Program-made: the position numbers and the translations under genes
Origin: Apostichopus japonicus
Lineage: Eukaryota; Echinodermata; Holothuroidea; Aspidochirotida; Stichopodidae
Direction of reading: 5' to 3'
Length of the DNA stretch: 64,000 bases
Assembly: GCF_037975245.1 (NCBI RefSeq)
Contig: NC_092576.1
Span: forward strand, 14,483,111-14,547,110
The notes under the pieces: model-generated
The model's input: the letters and a program-made list of their open reading frames with translations, nothing else
Database searches by the model: none
What the model was told of the DNA's origin: nothing
Shown: piece after piece, positions 33,066 to 47,613 of the stretch
Position numbering within the stretch: position 1 is the first letter of the stretch
Layout: the number at the start of each line of letters is the position of its first letter

Positions 33066-36000
33066 CAGGCGCGTATCCAGGGGGGGCGTTGGGGGCGTGC
33101 GCCCCCGGGTAAGGAAAAGAGGAGAGAAAACAAGAGAAGAAAAAAGGGAAAAAGAGGGAGAAAAAAGAAAAGGAGGAGAGGAAGGAAGGGAAAAGAAAAA
33201 GAAGAAAGAGAGAAAAAGGAGAATAGGAGGAAGTAGAAGATAAACGCCAAGACCTCGGGAAGAGAAAGAGGAACAGTCATAATTACAGCGCTGATCCCTA
33301 TTATATACACAGGGTAGCCAGTGACAGATCGAAGATTACAGAGGGGACGTGCGCCTCACCCTACCCCTTACACCGACAACTCCATTTTTAGCTCATACCA
33401 GCATGCTGGTGTGAGCTATTGTTACAGTGCGGCGTCTATCACTCTATCACTCTATCCGTCAACAATTGGTAAAACCGCTCCCACTCACACAGTATTTAAT
33501 GGAATTTCATGAAACTTGGACACAAGGACCATTGGGTATAGGGCCATCAGAGATGGTCCGAAATTTGGGGTCAATGGTCACCTGTGGGCCGTAATGGGCC
33601 ATTTTGTGGAAATACGCAAAATGCTTCTTCTCCTACAGATTCCATGGTACAATGTTGAGGGTTTGTCACGATAGTACTATGGAAGTTTTACCTTCAGGGT
33701 GTTCATGAATTTGAGATCAAAGATCAACTAGGGGTCTTTTGTGGCCCGGGCCGCCGCCCTATATTTTCAAATTGCTCCTGTTCGTACAGTGTATGGCCAG
33801 TTATAATGAAACTTGGTCACAACGTTCCTCGGGATGAGGGTTATGAGGGGTGTTCGGAAAATTGAGGTCAAATGTCATTTAGGGGGTCATCAGGGGTCAT
33901 TCTTCGTAATATTTTCAAATATCTCAATCTCCTCAAGATTTTGATGGATCATATTCAAAGTTGAACTGATGATTGTTGGATTGTGTATGAATAAGATAAT
34001 GCCTAATAATTTTTGGTCAAAAGTTAATTAATTACAATTAATCCCCATTGTTTAAAAAAATCTGAGCCCTCACCTTTTGCCAAAGCTCCTTTAATTTGTC
34101 TCCCAGTCTCTGCAGTGTTTGTTTACATTTGTGGTTAAGCTCTGCAGAGGCTGTTAGTGGAATTAAAGCAGGACTGGGAGTTGTTATTAACTGTTGAACT
34201 GTAAGCATGAGAGCCCTATAGCCAATCAGCACTTGCCGATTCTTAGAAGTCTTTGAGCCTGAGGTATGTAGGCAGCCAGCCAAAATTTTGGCAAGGAGTG
34301 CTTCAGTATGGAACGCGAAAAGGGCAACCATATTTCGTTGTCTAAACTAAGTTTGTTGCAGTCTAAACTAAAGTTGTTGCTGCTGTTTTACCACGTTGTT
34401 GCTCAAACTCACGTTGTTATTTTAACTTCCGTTGTCTAAACATACGTCGTTGTCTAAACTTACGTTGTTGCTATCGGCGCTGTTCAAAATTGCTCAACCG
34501 CGTAATGTAAACCAGAATGCAAAATGCATTGAGGTTTCGATGACTTCAGTACACTAGAAAGGTGTTAGTATAAGCAGAACTAGCTGTTACTATAGAAATG
34601 GCCCGAACCACCATTTTGATACATTAAATAAACACAGGTCAGTCTACTGTACGTGGCTATACACACCTGCACTAAAAACAATAGGGGTCTTGGAGGTCCA
34701 AGTCATTTGGAGTCACCAAACGCAAACTTGTGGAAACCTTTTTTTATAAGCTACCGTATCTCCCACAGCCAGCCTATCAGATAACATGTGCGTTAGTACA
34801 ACTCATAAGAATAGGAGGCTGCACGGTAAACAACTTTTAAAATGTTATAATGTTATACTTATAGGCTATGCATATACGCTGTGAATGTCGGAAATCAAGT
34901 ACAACGTCGAGTGTCTAGACAAAGTACCAGCATAAAAATACTGCACTTTTAAACTGATTTCATTGAGCCCCTCCAACAATGTGTAGAGATAATCTGGGAA
35001 TGTCGGTAATCAAGTAAAACGAGTGTCGAGACAAAATGCCAGCATAAAATACTGTACTTAAAATTGAATTATTGAACCATTACATGATGTATGGATATGT
35101 TGTGAATGTCGGCAATCAAGTAAAACGAATGACAGTAATATTACTAAAGACAAATGTTTTCGTCCCGATCGAACACCAATTGCGTTTATTATATGACCTA
35201 TACTTTTACTAGTGTTTATAGTTGAGAAGATGCGATCTTATCACTGCCTGTACTTTGTGAATGCTCTACACAATATATATATGGCGGATGCCATCCAGTG
35301 CCCTAGCTTCGCTGTTTTACAAGGGCGGCCGTCCGACCTTCATTTCGCCTGCCCTGCCACTCTTTCCTCCTCTCCAACTCCGTATATAGTACCTCGATGC
35401 TTTGACCTGCAGCGATTCCACCAGCTATCCCAACTCTTCAAATATCCCCGCAAATGTAGTGTGCATATCTCGCTAAATTCCACGCAATTTGTATTAGGCC
35501 TGTTCAAACTTCGGAGTTTCAACTGCACATGCGCATATCCTGAAAATTTGTGGAGAAAAGATCATATCACCTTACCTACAACACATAGCCTTAGTCAAAA
35601 CTCGAGTGTATCTTGGATGATTCGTTTCTTGCATAACATGTTAGCGGGTTTTTTGGTCTAAAATTCTTAACAATGCTGAGCGAGGTTTGTGTATATTCCA
35701 TTTACAACACAATCCCTTTCGCAAATCGAAACTCCGAACTGGATTGGTGTTACGAATGAACTTGCTTGGCGGGTTTAGTAAACTAGTTATGTGAGTCATA
35801 TTGCCTACGTACTTCAATACTGTGCCCCTCTTGTTACTCACGAAGCGCAGACTACATCCAACCATAGAGCAACTGATCCAACATTTACCCTGGATGCTTT
35901 TCAGTATTTGGAAACAACCAACTCCACGAAAATTATAGTATTTAAATAACATTTTTACGCAATGTCGAAACTTCAATGACTACTTTTGACGATGTATGAC

Positions 36001-38707
36001 TGCAGTAGTTTATGCACACGAATTAGTGTTGCACCAGAATCATGACTTGAAGCACGTGGTCAAAGGGACCGCAAAACTTTACGCAAGTTTGCAACGAAGA
36101 AATAACTGTGGTATAAATGCACATTTTACATCATCAACTCTCAAAAGGGAGAGAACATAACATACTGTGAGATTTAAAGTCCTTTTCAGTATCAGAGATG
36201 TTGTGGTAGCTTCCCGCAAAATTCATAGATTGTCTCAACTCATAACTTTCTGTGATAAAACAATTATTCAAATATGACATTAACAATATAAATGTAAATA
36301 ACGTCCTCGGAGTTGTATCAACTATCATGTAAATATCGTTAACAACGTGATTTTGTTCGACAAATCAGGTTGTTAAGGATATTTACATGGCGGTTGCTAC
36401 AAATCCGGCATGACATTAACGATTACCCCCCCCCCCCCCCCCTTTTCGCGTTACATAGTTAAACCATCATACTTTGCGTTCATTGAGCACTGAAGATGCA
36501 AGCATGTTTGCAGACAATGGGTAAGGGACTATTAACCAAACAAATCTCGGGAAATTTGAGAAAACATCATTGGCTGTATTTAGCATGAAAATCTCTGTAA
36601 TAGGTATGTTGATAGCACTGCACGGAAGCAACTTGCGGTTGATTGTTATAATTTTTTTGAAAAGAAAGAATGATGTTCGTTCACAATGTGTTCACAACGG
36701 AACTTTAGATAGCAACGAAAGTGTAGACATCAACGTGAGTTTAGACATCAACCGTAAGTTAACTTAGCAACGAAAGTTTTAGACATCAACGTGAGTTTAG
36801 ACATCAACCGTAAGGTTTATAAATCAACGTGAGTTGCGCGTTTAGTCGTCAACGTGACTTTAGACATCAACGTAAGTTTAGACATCAACGAACAACAGCA
36901 ACATGGTAAACTAGCAGCAACAGCTTTAGTTTAGACAGCAACAAACTTAGTTTAGGCAACGAAACAAACTTAGTTTAGGCAACGAAATACGGTTGCCCTT
37001 TTCGCGTTCCATACTTCAGGTCTGCTCAGGTAGAGGGGAGAAAGTTTAATAGGGTAGGTCAGTGGTATTGTTTGAGAGAGTGGGTAAAACAGGATTTAAA
37101 GGGGGAAAATAGGAATTATAGCCAGTGGTGTGGCCAGTATTCTGCTAACGGAGGGGGGGGGGGTATCCCTCATGGGCCCAAAATTGGTGGAATCTGAAAA
37201 ATGGCCGGAAATTTGGTGGGCCATAAAGTTTTGTGGGCCCTACATTTTTAAGCTCGAAAAGGTATGAGCTTCTGCACCATTGGTGCTCTAGTTGACGTTT
37301 CCAGTTTTCCTCTCTCACTAATGTATCTATATATATATATATATATACTATATATGGTCTAGCATAACGCGTGTGTGTATGGACGCCTTGAACAATTGTT
37401 CAATTGTGCAATGGAACCAACTGTGGGTGGTCTTGAACTCGACCGAGTCGTCGGGGAACATGACGTATTTCGGGAAGGGGCGACCGCCCCCCCCCCCCGA
37501 GCAAATTTTCTGTATGATATCGCTAGTAATTTAAAAATAGACAATGCTTAGATGCAACTTACAAGGCCTGGGAAGTGTCATTTCCAGCGATCTGGGAGGC
37601 ATTTTCGGCCAAAATTTTCTTGTACGCTTCGCGCCAACCCATGGTGCCCGAAAAATATAACCAAAATTTTTCGCGCGCCAGGCGCGCGTTCAGCATCTTA
37701 ATGCCAATATCATATAAGCAAGCATCGGTCATTACATCGCATGGCATCGTGTGCCGTATTATCCGTGAAAGTTGCGCAGTATACCGCCGGATGCTAATGT
37801 AAACAACCAAATGTCTTATGTAGATGGAGAAAAAGCATACAGGTCCAATTATGTCAAAACTCTCTTTTACAGTAGTAATGGCGAATTAGTCTGCCAAGCT
37901 TAGAACTTTATTTTAATTACCAAGGAGATAATTTTTAAACTATTCATTTATTCTCAGCATATTGCCCGAATTTTCAGGGGAACAAGTTTGGTTGGGGGGG
38001 GGGGGGGGGGGCTGCAGCCCCCGCCTCCTACGCCTATGTGTGTAGTGTTCGGGTTCGAAATATCTGATATCGGAAATATCTGGTATTTTTCATTTCCTTC
38101 AACGAAGTTTTATAATTGCCGTTATAAGAGGTTGTAATATTTGTACACCAATAAATTAACTGTGCCTGAATTTTCGAAAACTTCCTCACCAACATTCTTC
38201 ATCATACTTCCCTCTACTCGTAGCAATTTTGACCTGTCTGTTAGGGGCTCAAGGAGGTTTTTCTATATTGGTTGTCCATAGATTGAATTTTGTGCAACAT
38301 TATGTATATGTTTTGAAGTGATTTTCTTCACGAGAAATGTGAATTTTCAAATTCTGAACAAATAATGGGCTTTAAACTTTGAAAAGTGGGGCTTTTGGAT
38401 ATTGTGGGCCGTGACGTAGAATCACCTACAAAAGCAATGATCCACAGGACATGCAATGAGGTCGAACATGATGTGTGACTGGTGACAATCTTCAAAAAGG
38501 TTATGGATGAAAAAAAAAATATTGGGAAATACTTGGTTCTCAGGCAAAAGTGTACATCTGGTTGGTCATTTTCAAGCCCGAGAAGTGCCATTTCCGGTGA
38601 TCTAGGGGGTATCAAAACCTGAAATTTTTTCCGCGCCAACTGATGGTGGCGCTCCGCTTAGATAGTAATTCGCGCCCCCGGGTTAGAAAATCCTGGATAC
38701 GCCCCTG
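33066..38707. mobile_element. Candidate hAT-like element with nested insertions (unit B)
   Basis: Unit B counterpart of 6677-12313, with the same two ends, CAGGCGCGTATCCAGG and the inverse of CAGGGGCGTATCCAGG. Very few differences from unit A over the whole interval. Confidence 0.4.
34307..37013. mobile_element. 2.7-kb non-autonomous DNA transposon, IS3EU-like (unit B)
   Basis: Counterpart of 7918-10625, with TATGGAACGCG ends and the same CTTCAG duplication (34301-34306, 37014-37019), one base shorter overall. Same subterminal repeats. Presence with identical target duplication in both units shows that the insertion predates the unit duplication. Confidence 0.82.
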
Positions 38708-39225
38708 GATATATATCGGTCGGCTATGCAGGCTAACATTCTACATGTAGTCAAATTCATGATAGTCAGCTGCAAAAAAAAAAAAAAAAAAAACTCTTTA
38801 CGACAGATGTGAGCAAATTAGTATTGAAGAGCTTCATATATAATATCATCTTGCAGTCGAACATACCAAACACATGAACTGTCATAGTTTTATGTTAAGT
38901 GTACAAATAAAAAGTGTGTATGTCACAAGAAGCCGTACGAATATGGAAACAGGGGCGCAACCCACAGGTTTGCTTCTTGAAAAATGGGGTCAACAATATA
39001 CAGTTTCTTTTTCTTTCTTATGAGATAAGTTGACGCTTAGCAAAGATTTTGTTAAATTAAATCTTTTGAAAACACAACAACTAAATTCCCCCGCGTTCAA
39101 AGACAGCTGCCTCAATTTTAAATTCACTAGCACTGTATCGAAACAGATCTACAGTTCAGGGTCTTGTCAGTTTCAATGTTTTCCCAGCGGGCCAGTTTTT
39201 ACGCTGCCGGCATGAAACTGCTTAA

Positions 39226-39584
39226 AGGGTGTGAAGACTCGCACACAAAGAAACGTCTAATGCCGGTAATCTGACCTAGTTTCAAATGAGGTGTAACAGA
39301 AGTGTTAGACACCACCATCGATCCCAGAAAATACACACACACAGCTTGCTACAGTCGGTAATTAGACACTATAGTGTACAGTCAGTACATACAACTGCGG
39401 TCAATACCCACAGCACAATGTACAAACGATACAGCGATGGACCGGTCCAGCTAAAGATAACAAGGTACCACGTTTCATTACTGTCTGCATTTTGTAGCGA
39501 CAAGAGAAAAACTTCACTTGCAAGCAACGGAAAGTTAACTTTTTCAAGATGGCGGCACGCTGTTTGGGCGAGTCTTCAATGCCT
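39226..39584. mobile_element. Kolobok-like MITE, left copy (unit B, recombinant)
   Basis: Between TTAA at 39222-39225 and 39585-39588. Its left end follows the first unit A MITE (AAATGAGGTGTAACAGAAGTG). Its right part follows the second one inverted: ACAACTGCGGTC, CACTTGCAAGCAACGG, GGCGGCACGCTGTTT. The switch lies around 39280-39310. Confidence 0.82.
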
Positions 39585-39776
39585 TTAATACGTCACACCG
39601 TGTAATTTCATGATCATTTGCAGTAGGGACATACATGATCTCTTCTGTTGATCTTCGTGGGTATAGATTATTTTCCACTCTCACTTTCTATCTGATAGTA
39701 TATATAGTGTGTTGACAACTTTACGTAAACAGTTATGCATATTATATGAAACTTTATAAATATCATGATACTTTAA

Positions 39777-39858
39777 AGGCATTGAAGATAGAAGGCATTC
39801 GAAACTAGGTCAGATTACCGGCATGAGACGTTTCTTTTAGCGCGAGTCTTCACACCCT
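39777..39858. mobile_element. Collapsed remnant of right MITE (unit B)
   Basis: Between TTAA at 39773-39776 and 39859-39862. Only AGGCATTGAAGA on the left and about 65 bp of the other end remain (TCGAAACTAGGTCAGATTAC through GCGAGTCTTCACACCCT); about 285 bp of interior are deleted. Confidence 0.8.
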
Positions 39859-41225
39859 TTAATCTATGATTTATGGTGACGAAAAGGGTGGCAACTGTGT
39901 AGTATGGAGGTTATCAACCTGCCATGGTACTGCACGTCCAAAGGTCAAACCACGTTGTCAGTATTATTCCATGTTGTTATCGTAGTTGTTTGCTCTCAGC
40001 GTTCTGTAAATAGAGTAACAGAGTGAATCACTTTTTAAATTACGTGATGTGATTTCGATTCTCTTTTCTTATCTTTTGCGTGATAAGTCGTTCTGATTAG
40101 TTGGAAAATTAACAAAGGAAGAACTTGTAAAGATTGCTGTGTGATTGTTGTTGTTGTTGTAGTTTTATTTGGTATTGAGTGTACACAATGGTGCAAAAAG
40201 TCAAATACTACGCACTAGTCATTAGCTATATCGAAATTGCACACCTAATCAGACCTAATCAACCAAACGATATGACGTGACTTTTAAGTGTATTGCATAG
40301 AAATTGAACTAGGAGGAATGCTTACACAGTGTATCGCCGTGTGTTTAAGCAGTGAGGCCTCGACAACAAAGTGGGGTCACTTACCGTTGTATTGGGCAAA
40401 AAGCCAGATCATTTGTTGGCTTCATATTTACATTGTGTATTCGACTTTGAAATTGAATTTGATTTTACACGTTTTTTTTTTAAAGAGTAGGTGTACTTGT
40501 CACAACATAGACATGTTATGGCGACCAGAGTGGTAAGTACTATACCCTTAAGAAACCTATGAAACAACTCCCCCCCCCTCCTCTATATGACTCGAACAAG
40601 TGGCGTGTAAGTTATGCAACATTTAATGTCTGGAAAGTCTCATTTCCGGTATCTGAGAGGCACATGGCAAATAGTTTTCTTGCTGGTATTATTTTAGAGC
40701 TCCATTTAGATAGTTTCATAGTTGTCCCGGCTGTAAAATGTCAGTGAAACAGCAAGCTCTCCGCCCCCCCCTTTCCTTCCCACACACACCTAATTTTGTG
40801 TAATCCTTCCACATTAGTCTGTGCATGCAGTTCTCAGTTTAATGCTAATATTGCAAAGTGGGTTACCGTAGTAGTTTATGCAAGATAACAGATCCGACAT
40901 TATTAAGAGAGAGTGCAAAAAGTTTGATATTTATGTCCACATTTAGTCACAGTCATCAAAGGATGACATGTTAGCACGAATAGTGGCTTGCATGGGTCGA
41001 TTTGCCCACAAAGCTTTGTCCGAACATGGTTAGTGAAATCATAGTTGAGTAAATGTAGGCAAGTAGCCTATCACGTTACTGTCCAGAACATACCTGGCTA
41101 GGCTGAGTAGGCTTTGGCCTATACCTCTAAACTCAGATTACTGGCTAGGCCTATACTGCTTATCCCCATAGGCGTACGAGGCGGGGGGGGGGGGAGCAGC
41201 GAGGGGGGGCAGACTGCCCCCAAAT

Positions 41226-41375
41226 TTCCAGAGGACAAGAAATTCGGGGTAAAGTCCTGAAAAATTCAGGCAGCCTAAGAGAAGAAAAAAAAAAATATAT
41301 ATATATATATTTTTTTTCTCCTCTTAGGCTGCCCGAATTTTTCAAGACTTTTGCCCGATTTCTTGTCCTCTGGAA
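41226..41375. repeat. Long imperfect hairpin (unit B)
   Basis: Counterpart of 15124-15273 with the same arms and a slightly different A/TA/T apex. Confidence 0.85.
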
Positions 41376-41378
41376 ATA

Positions 41379-41421
<43 letters not shown>

Positions 41422-43929
41422 GTAAATATGCAGTAGCTTGCCCGAATCTTTTTCAAATTTTTGCCCGACAATTCTATGATTTTCTCTATTTACCATCATG
41501 ATGCCCGAATATTTCCGTGTAACACCACCGTAAGCGCAGTTCATCTGGGCTACCACGCTTTTTGCACCATCATTTTTTTCTAACTAGTCAATTGTTTACC
41601 TGGTGGCGGAACCGGGGGGGGCACAGAGGGCACGTGCCCCCCACTTTTCCTCAGGTTAAAAATGTACCTTTTTTCTACATAAGAATTGAGGTGCCTCAAG
41701 TAAGCAAGAGGCCAGGGAACCAGAATGAACACTCGGGAAGGGCCGTTTCCGGCCATCTGAGAGGTTTGTAAAACCAAAAATTTTCTAGTACGCTCCGCGC
41801 CAACTGATGGTGGCGCTCCGCTCAGATAGTCGTGCATACAACTTTGCAAATCCTGGCTACGCCCCTGACTTTTAATGAATTTCTGTGGGGCAAACTCAAA
41901 GCTATTTCGAATGGAAAAAGTTTGTTAAGATATTAACAAGAAAAAAAAACTCTAATTCGGAAGATTCCTACATTAGCAACTAGCATGATTTCACCTCATT
42001 TTGTCTCAAAAGAAAACTTGTTCTTGGATTCCCAATTTGCGCATTGGATATTGCAGTGCTAGTATGCATATTTTCCTTTAAGGGGGGGGGGGGGGGGGAG
42101 GGCGTTGATGGAGTGATGTGTATACACAAATATGAAAATGCAATAAGAGTTATAAAGGGTACTAAATATAAGGCTGCATCAGTCCAATCGAATTTCTGCA
42201 AAGTGCCCTTTGATGTCGGTGCCCCCCCCCCCCCCAGATTAAAAGTGCTTCCGCCTCCCTTGACCTGGACATCCCCAACATGAGTGTTTATAAGAAACAT
42301 TTTCTTTTTCATGGATGGTGGGGGGGGGGGGGAGTGCAGGTTTATCATATTCTTTGATATATTTTATACTTTTTGTGAGGCAAATTGCAGTCTCACCCGA
42401 CACAGCGACATTACCCCGCCTACGTGTCATTGAACAATGTATGTTTTCCTGGAGGTAGCTGAGTAATGTGTTAAAATAATAAATAAGGTAACTAAATAGG
42501 AGCTTAAAACATATACTGTCCCATTTTTCCCCTTCAAAGTGATGTTACCTGTTTTTTCTAATTTACCAAATTGTTGGGGAAGTGTAAATTTCTAAAACGT
42601 GAGATTATAAAATAAACAATGTTTAGATGCAACTTGCAAGGCCTCAGAAGTGCCGTTTCCGGCAATCTGGGAGGCATTGTTTGCCAAAATATTTCTGGTA
42701 CGCTACGCGCCAACCGATGGTGGCGCTCCGCTTAGATAGTGTCACGGGAACTTTCGGGCACAAAAAGTTCTGCCCCCCCAAACTGAAATGGTCCCGTACG
42801 TCTATGCTTATCCCTATCACAGGCAATGTGATCTACCTTAGTAAGCAGCAGAAAGTGATTTTTTCTTGGACTCAATTTACATCAGTTCAGAAGAATAGTT
42901 TGTACAAGAACCTTGGTATCACTGGAAAGGTTATCAATTCTTGATTTCATATCTGATAAGTTTCACTAAGTTTAGGCTTATTTTGTATGCAAATATGCAA
43001 ATTAAGTCCCCAATTATCTTATTTTGGAATACATACTACCAATAGTAATTAACTATTTGTTTTTGGTGTATTATATGTTAAAATAGTATTATCTTAAATA
43101 TTTCCTATCATTTGGGGCTACAATTATGAAATCTTGTTGAAAAATTACCGAGATGTATGTCATAATTGATTGTCATAAGAATTGGGGGAAACTCCCTCCT
43201 TCAGGCTGTACAATACATAAACAGTACATGAATATACACATGCACATACGTGCACCGTACCTAGTTTGCAAATATTTATAACAACGAATAAATGGCGCTA
43301 TGCCGATATTCATTGCTTGACATTTGTAAGGAAGCCTGTAAAACCATAATATTTATTAGATTTTTGAAAAAGGTGTAGGGTGCCGAAAATGATGGCGCTA
43401 TGCCGATATTCAATGCTTTACTTTTGTAAGGAAGCCTGTAAAAACATAATATTTATTAGATTTTTGAAAAGGTGTAGGGTGCCCGAGATATATGTTTTTT
43501 TTTTAAACAATGAAGAGTTTATCAACTATTTTCGGTTTTGGACGCGGTTTTTGGCAATATTCCAATGATAATTCAAATATTCAAATCTATAGCGTTTATG
43601 AAGGTGCTTGACTGTTTCTCAGTGGAGCCTAGATTTCTTTTAAAAAAAGTCCAAATGTAGTATTTTCACACTTTTTAAATCAAACCGAGCTTGAACCAAA
43701 AGTTTAGAAATAAACATCAATAGCACCCCCCCCCCCTCCCAGAAAAAGTAGGTATTTTTTATTAGATCTGTATTCAGGTGAAACACTGAAACCAAATCTA
43801 TAGCTAGACGGGTTCAAGAGGAAGATACAACATTTTTCTAAAAGTAAGACAATATTCCATGCTTAAGTTATGAACTATGCCAACCTAATTTTGACCAAGA
43901 GCAAGGCTACGTACATAGGCCTAAGTTAG

Positions 43930-44475
43930 GCTATTTTCCTAGTATTGAGTTGTTAGTAATAAGCCCAGGATATCATAACCGTTATCGCGTGTTATTCTGC
44001 CTTGTGGGTCTATCGTAAGGAATACAGTTTTAGGTAAAATGGGGTGGTGGTAATTGTTGTCATTAGGCTTTAGTCATATCGCATCCGAAAGGACAACAGC
44101 AGCCGGTATAGGGGCCTAGGATAACTATATCCAGGGTCTAGTGAATAACAATACAGCAGCTGAGCAGACGATACTAGTAAAGTAATTCGATTCCTATGTA
44201 ATTGCTTCTATATTATTGCTTCCTAAGAATTATCTGTGCAACTACAGTCCACTGCCACATTTTTGACGATTTTGACACCCAGATGCAGCACACAATATCA
44301 CCATTTCGAGTGATTTATGTCAACTTTATCACTTTAGTTATGTCAAAGACGTAGTGTTTGTATAACGCTACGGTACTTTCTTTGCCGCACGAGCAAAGCG
44401 CCACCAGTCGGATGGGTGACTTCAGTATATGTCGCAAGACGTCATTCTCCCTACTTCAATTTCTATGGTCCAATC
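43930..44475. repeat. Fourfold-repeated module, copy 3 (unit B, left)
   Basis: Counterpart of 17829-18375, nearly identical to it. Confidence 0.85.
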
Positions 44476-44906
44476 CAAGTTTAAGGCATATTTTGTTGGT
44501 GATAATTGGTTTTGATTGCTGACATGAATCATATACTAATATAAATAAAAAAGGAAAAGGCAATTAGGTAGTGGCAACAATTCCTCACGGTAGCCTTATA
44601 ATGACGTCACTATATATTTGAGTTATACCCAGTTTTGTACGTGTAGCTTGTCTTTATCAATGAGTGTTAACATTTACATGGAAACGTAGATGTTGAGTCA
44701 GAGGAGATGGCGCTAGCTTAGTACGTACCGCAGCAGGAGAAATTATCGCCTCCGACCTGTTTCAAACTCTAGCACGTTTTACACGGTTAGCAGTGTAAGG
44801 TCCTACTGACAAGAAGTTTTAACACTTTTCCCATAATTATGAAGTGAAACGCATTCTACTTTGTATTCTACGTAAGTAAACTAAAGGCCAATACTGTCCC
44901 ATTTCA

Positions 44907-45665
44907 ATCACAAAACAGCAGTTTTTCCCTGCCAACATCGTTAATTGGCGAGTAATAATTACGGGCCATCAAATAGTCCACAGAAATTTGACGGCTCTTT
45001 TTAAGGGCCATCAAATATTAAAGAGAAATTTGACGGCTCTTTTTAACGGGCCATCAAATAATCGAGAGAAATTTGACGGCTCTTTTTAAGGGCCATCAAA
45101 TAATCAAGAGAAATTTGACGGCTCTTTTTAAGGGCCATCAAATAATCTACAGAAATTTGACGGCTCTTTTTAAGGGCCATCAAATAATCAAGAGAAATTT
45201 TGACGGCCTTTAAAAGGCACCGTTGAATTCGTTGCTTTAATTCGACGGACCCTTTTCAGTGCCATCCATTACCAGAAAGATTTGTTTTAATAGGTTTTTT
45301 ATATAATCTAGAGAAATTTGACTGCCTTTAAAAGGAACCGTTGAATTCGTTGCTTAATTTCAAAGGACCCTTTTTAGTGCAATCCAATACCAGAAAGATT
45401 TGTATATATGTTTTGTCTTCGTCTTGCATGCAACGAATTCAACGGCTCTTTATTAGGGACATGAAATAATCATTAGAAATTGGATGGCCTCAATAGGAGC
45501 TGTTGAGTTTGTCGCTTTAATTCAACGGACCCTTTTTAGTGCCATCCAATAACAAGAAATTTGTTTTTATATGTTTCGTCTTCGTCCAACAAACAACGAA
45601 TTCAAAGGCTCTTTTTAAAGCAGCATTTTGCGTTTGGTCGCCGTTTTCTATTTTTTTGACATGTC
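44907..45665. repeat. Complex satellite block with 42-bp minisatellite (unit B)
   Basis: A single block with about six 42-bp units (44962-45205; one unit has an extra base) followed by the irregular longer units. Represents the unexpanded state relative to unit A. Confidence 0.85.
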
Positions 45666-46140
45666 CAGTAAGATATGAGTTTTACTAAATTAAAATGTAA
45701 TTCTAGTTAACTGATATAATTTTACTTAAGTGAAATCGAGTTCCATTTGAGTGAAATGGAATTCCGTTTAAGTAGAATTGAATTTTATTTAAGTAGAAAT
45801 GGTATTTAACTGAAGTGAATTGAATTCCAATTTATATAATTGAATTCCACTTAAGTCGAACTCTAATGTAATTATATTTCATTTCCGTACTTAAGTCAAC
45901 ATACTTTATCTCAGTAAAATAGTAATATGCTTAATACGATCTTGATTCTACTTAAATTGGGCTCAATTCTACTTAAGTTAAATTCCATTCCAATCAGGTA
46001 AAATAGAACATATGTATTTTACATAAGTGGAATTTCACTTCACTTAAGTGGAATACATTTTACTTATGCCGAATTCTATTTCAATTAAGTTGAATTGAAT
46101 TATACTTAAGTATAATATTTTACATCAAGTAGAAGTTGGA
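45666..46140. repeat. Degenerate ACTTAAGT/GAATTC palindrome array (unit B)
   Basis: Counterpart of 21240-21715. Confidence 0.7.
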
Positions 46141-46717
46141 GGTAAATGTTAAAACGATTTGCTATATGGTCTCTCGTTTACACCATCGCGATAATCGATA
46201 AGTCAATTGGGAAAATAGCTCTAGAATGAATATATAAGGATTTCGACCAAGAAATAGGTTGTAAATGAAAACTAATTTGATCCACCCACTTCAAAGGGAA
46301 TCAAACTCAGTTCGTGTAGTTCATTTTTATTCGTTTAGCCACTGAGCTATTTGATTGGTCGATGATGAACATCAGTATTGACTTAACTATCACTCTTGCA
46401 ATAACTATTCCTTTATACGAACAATGAGATGTATAGCGTTACGAAGTATCGTTTATTCACTGTATGCCTGAGCCTGTATCACAGTAATTGTTAAATACGA
46501 GAATTGTAAAAAAAAAGCAAATACTGAAGTTACACAGTCGTTTTCTCTCCCTTCAACACAATAGGGATAAAAACATTTCGAACTAATTACTACTCCTTGT
46601 TCCTTATTCCAATCTGCAAATATTTGTCAATCCAACGTTTCCTTTTTTTTAATCTCCGTTCAAGTTAATCTCTAATTTTATTATCGGATCTGCGTTTTAT
46701 TTGTAACAGACTGAGTC

Positions 46718-46903
46718 CATGTACCGGTCCGCCATCTTTCTTAAATCTGTGGGATATGTCACAAGTTGATTGTGACAGTGACTTCGCCCAAAAATACGGC
46801 CTTAGACAGACTCATGTAATAACTCGAAGCTGATAGCTGAAGTAAAACGCCGAAACAATGTGCAGTATATATACGGACAAAATTGTATAGGCCGATCTGA
46901 GTC
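46718..46903. mobile_element. 186-bp insertion present only in unit B, 7-bp direct repeats
   Basis: Unit A reads CAGACTGAGTCATTTAAGG. Unit B has CTGAGTC (46711-46717), then 179 extra bases, then CTGAGTC again (46897-46903) before ATTAAAGG. The repeated 7-mer looks like a target duplication. The insert begins CATGTACCGGTCC and ends GTATAGGCCGAT, with no clear inverted ends or coding capacity. A deletion in unit A between the 7-mers is the alternative. Confidence 0.65.
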
Positions 46904-47132
46904 ATTAAAGGTTTTCATTATAACCAATCAGGTCCGTTGCGATGACAACGCTTCAATTTTTTTTTTTTTTTTTTTTTTTGGGGGGGGGGGGAATTTGAGA
47001 CAATTCATGTAATTGTAACTAAACAACCTGAAAACATAATCAATGGGTCTTTGGCATGTATATTTCAGACTTTCTGGTTGACTGAGCTCAAGATCAGGCC
47101 CATTTAAGGTCACGATCGAGCTCAATCAAGAC

Positions 47133-47503
47133 GTTGCCATTGCAACACTAGACTGACTGAATTTGAGTTTGAATTTGAGAAGCAAATGTCATGTCTTTGC
47201 TCAAATATACAGTAAGACATTAGTAATTTTACATTTTGTTCATGGCGTTACCATGGCAACAGCCCTAGTAAGACATGACAATGACCTAAAACGATCCAGA
47301 TCTTGACTGCAATCAACCGGGCAGCGCCAAATCAATGTAAAAATGACAGTTACTTGGTAAATTTTGGTATCTGTATATTATATGATACTTTTCTCAAAGT
47401 CCAAATTTCATCATGGCTATTGCCATGGTAACAGCCAATTAGGGATGACTTTGACTTTCCTGATTGTGGTTACTTTCACCAGGGCAGCTTCAAATATATA
47501 TAC

Positions 47504-47552
<49 letters not shown>

Positions 47553-47613
47553 TTAATTACAAAGAAAGTCAAAGTCAAATTCCAAGTTTTAATGAATGTG
47601 TTGTCATGGCAAC
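47133..47613. promoter_or_regulatory. Cluster of four X-box-like palindromes (unit B)
   Basis: Same four 14-mers as in unit A, unchanged: 47133-47146, 47247-47260, 47419-47432 and 47600-47613. Confidence 0.5.
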
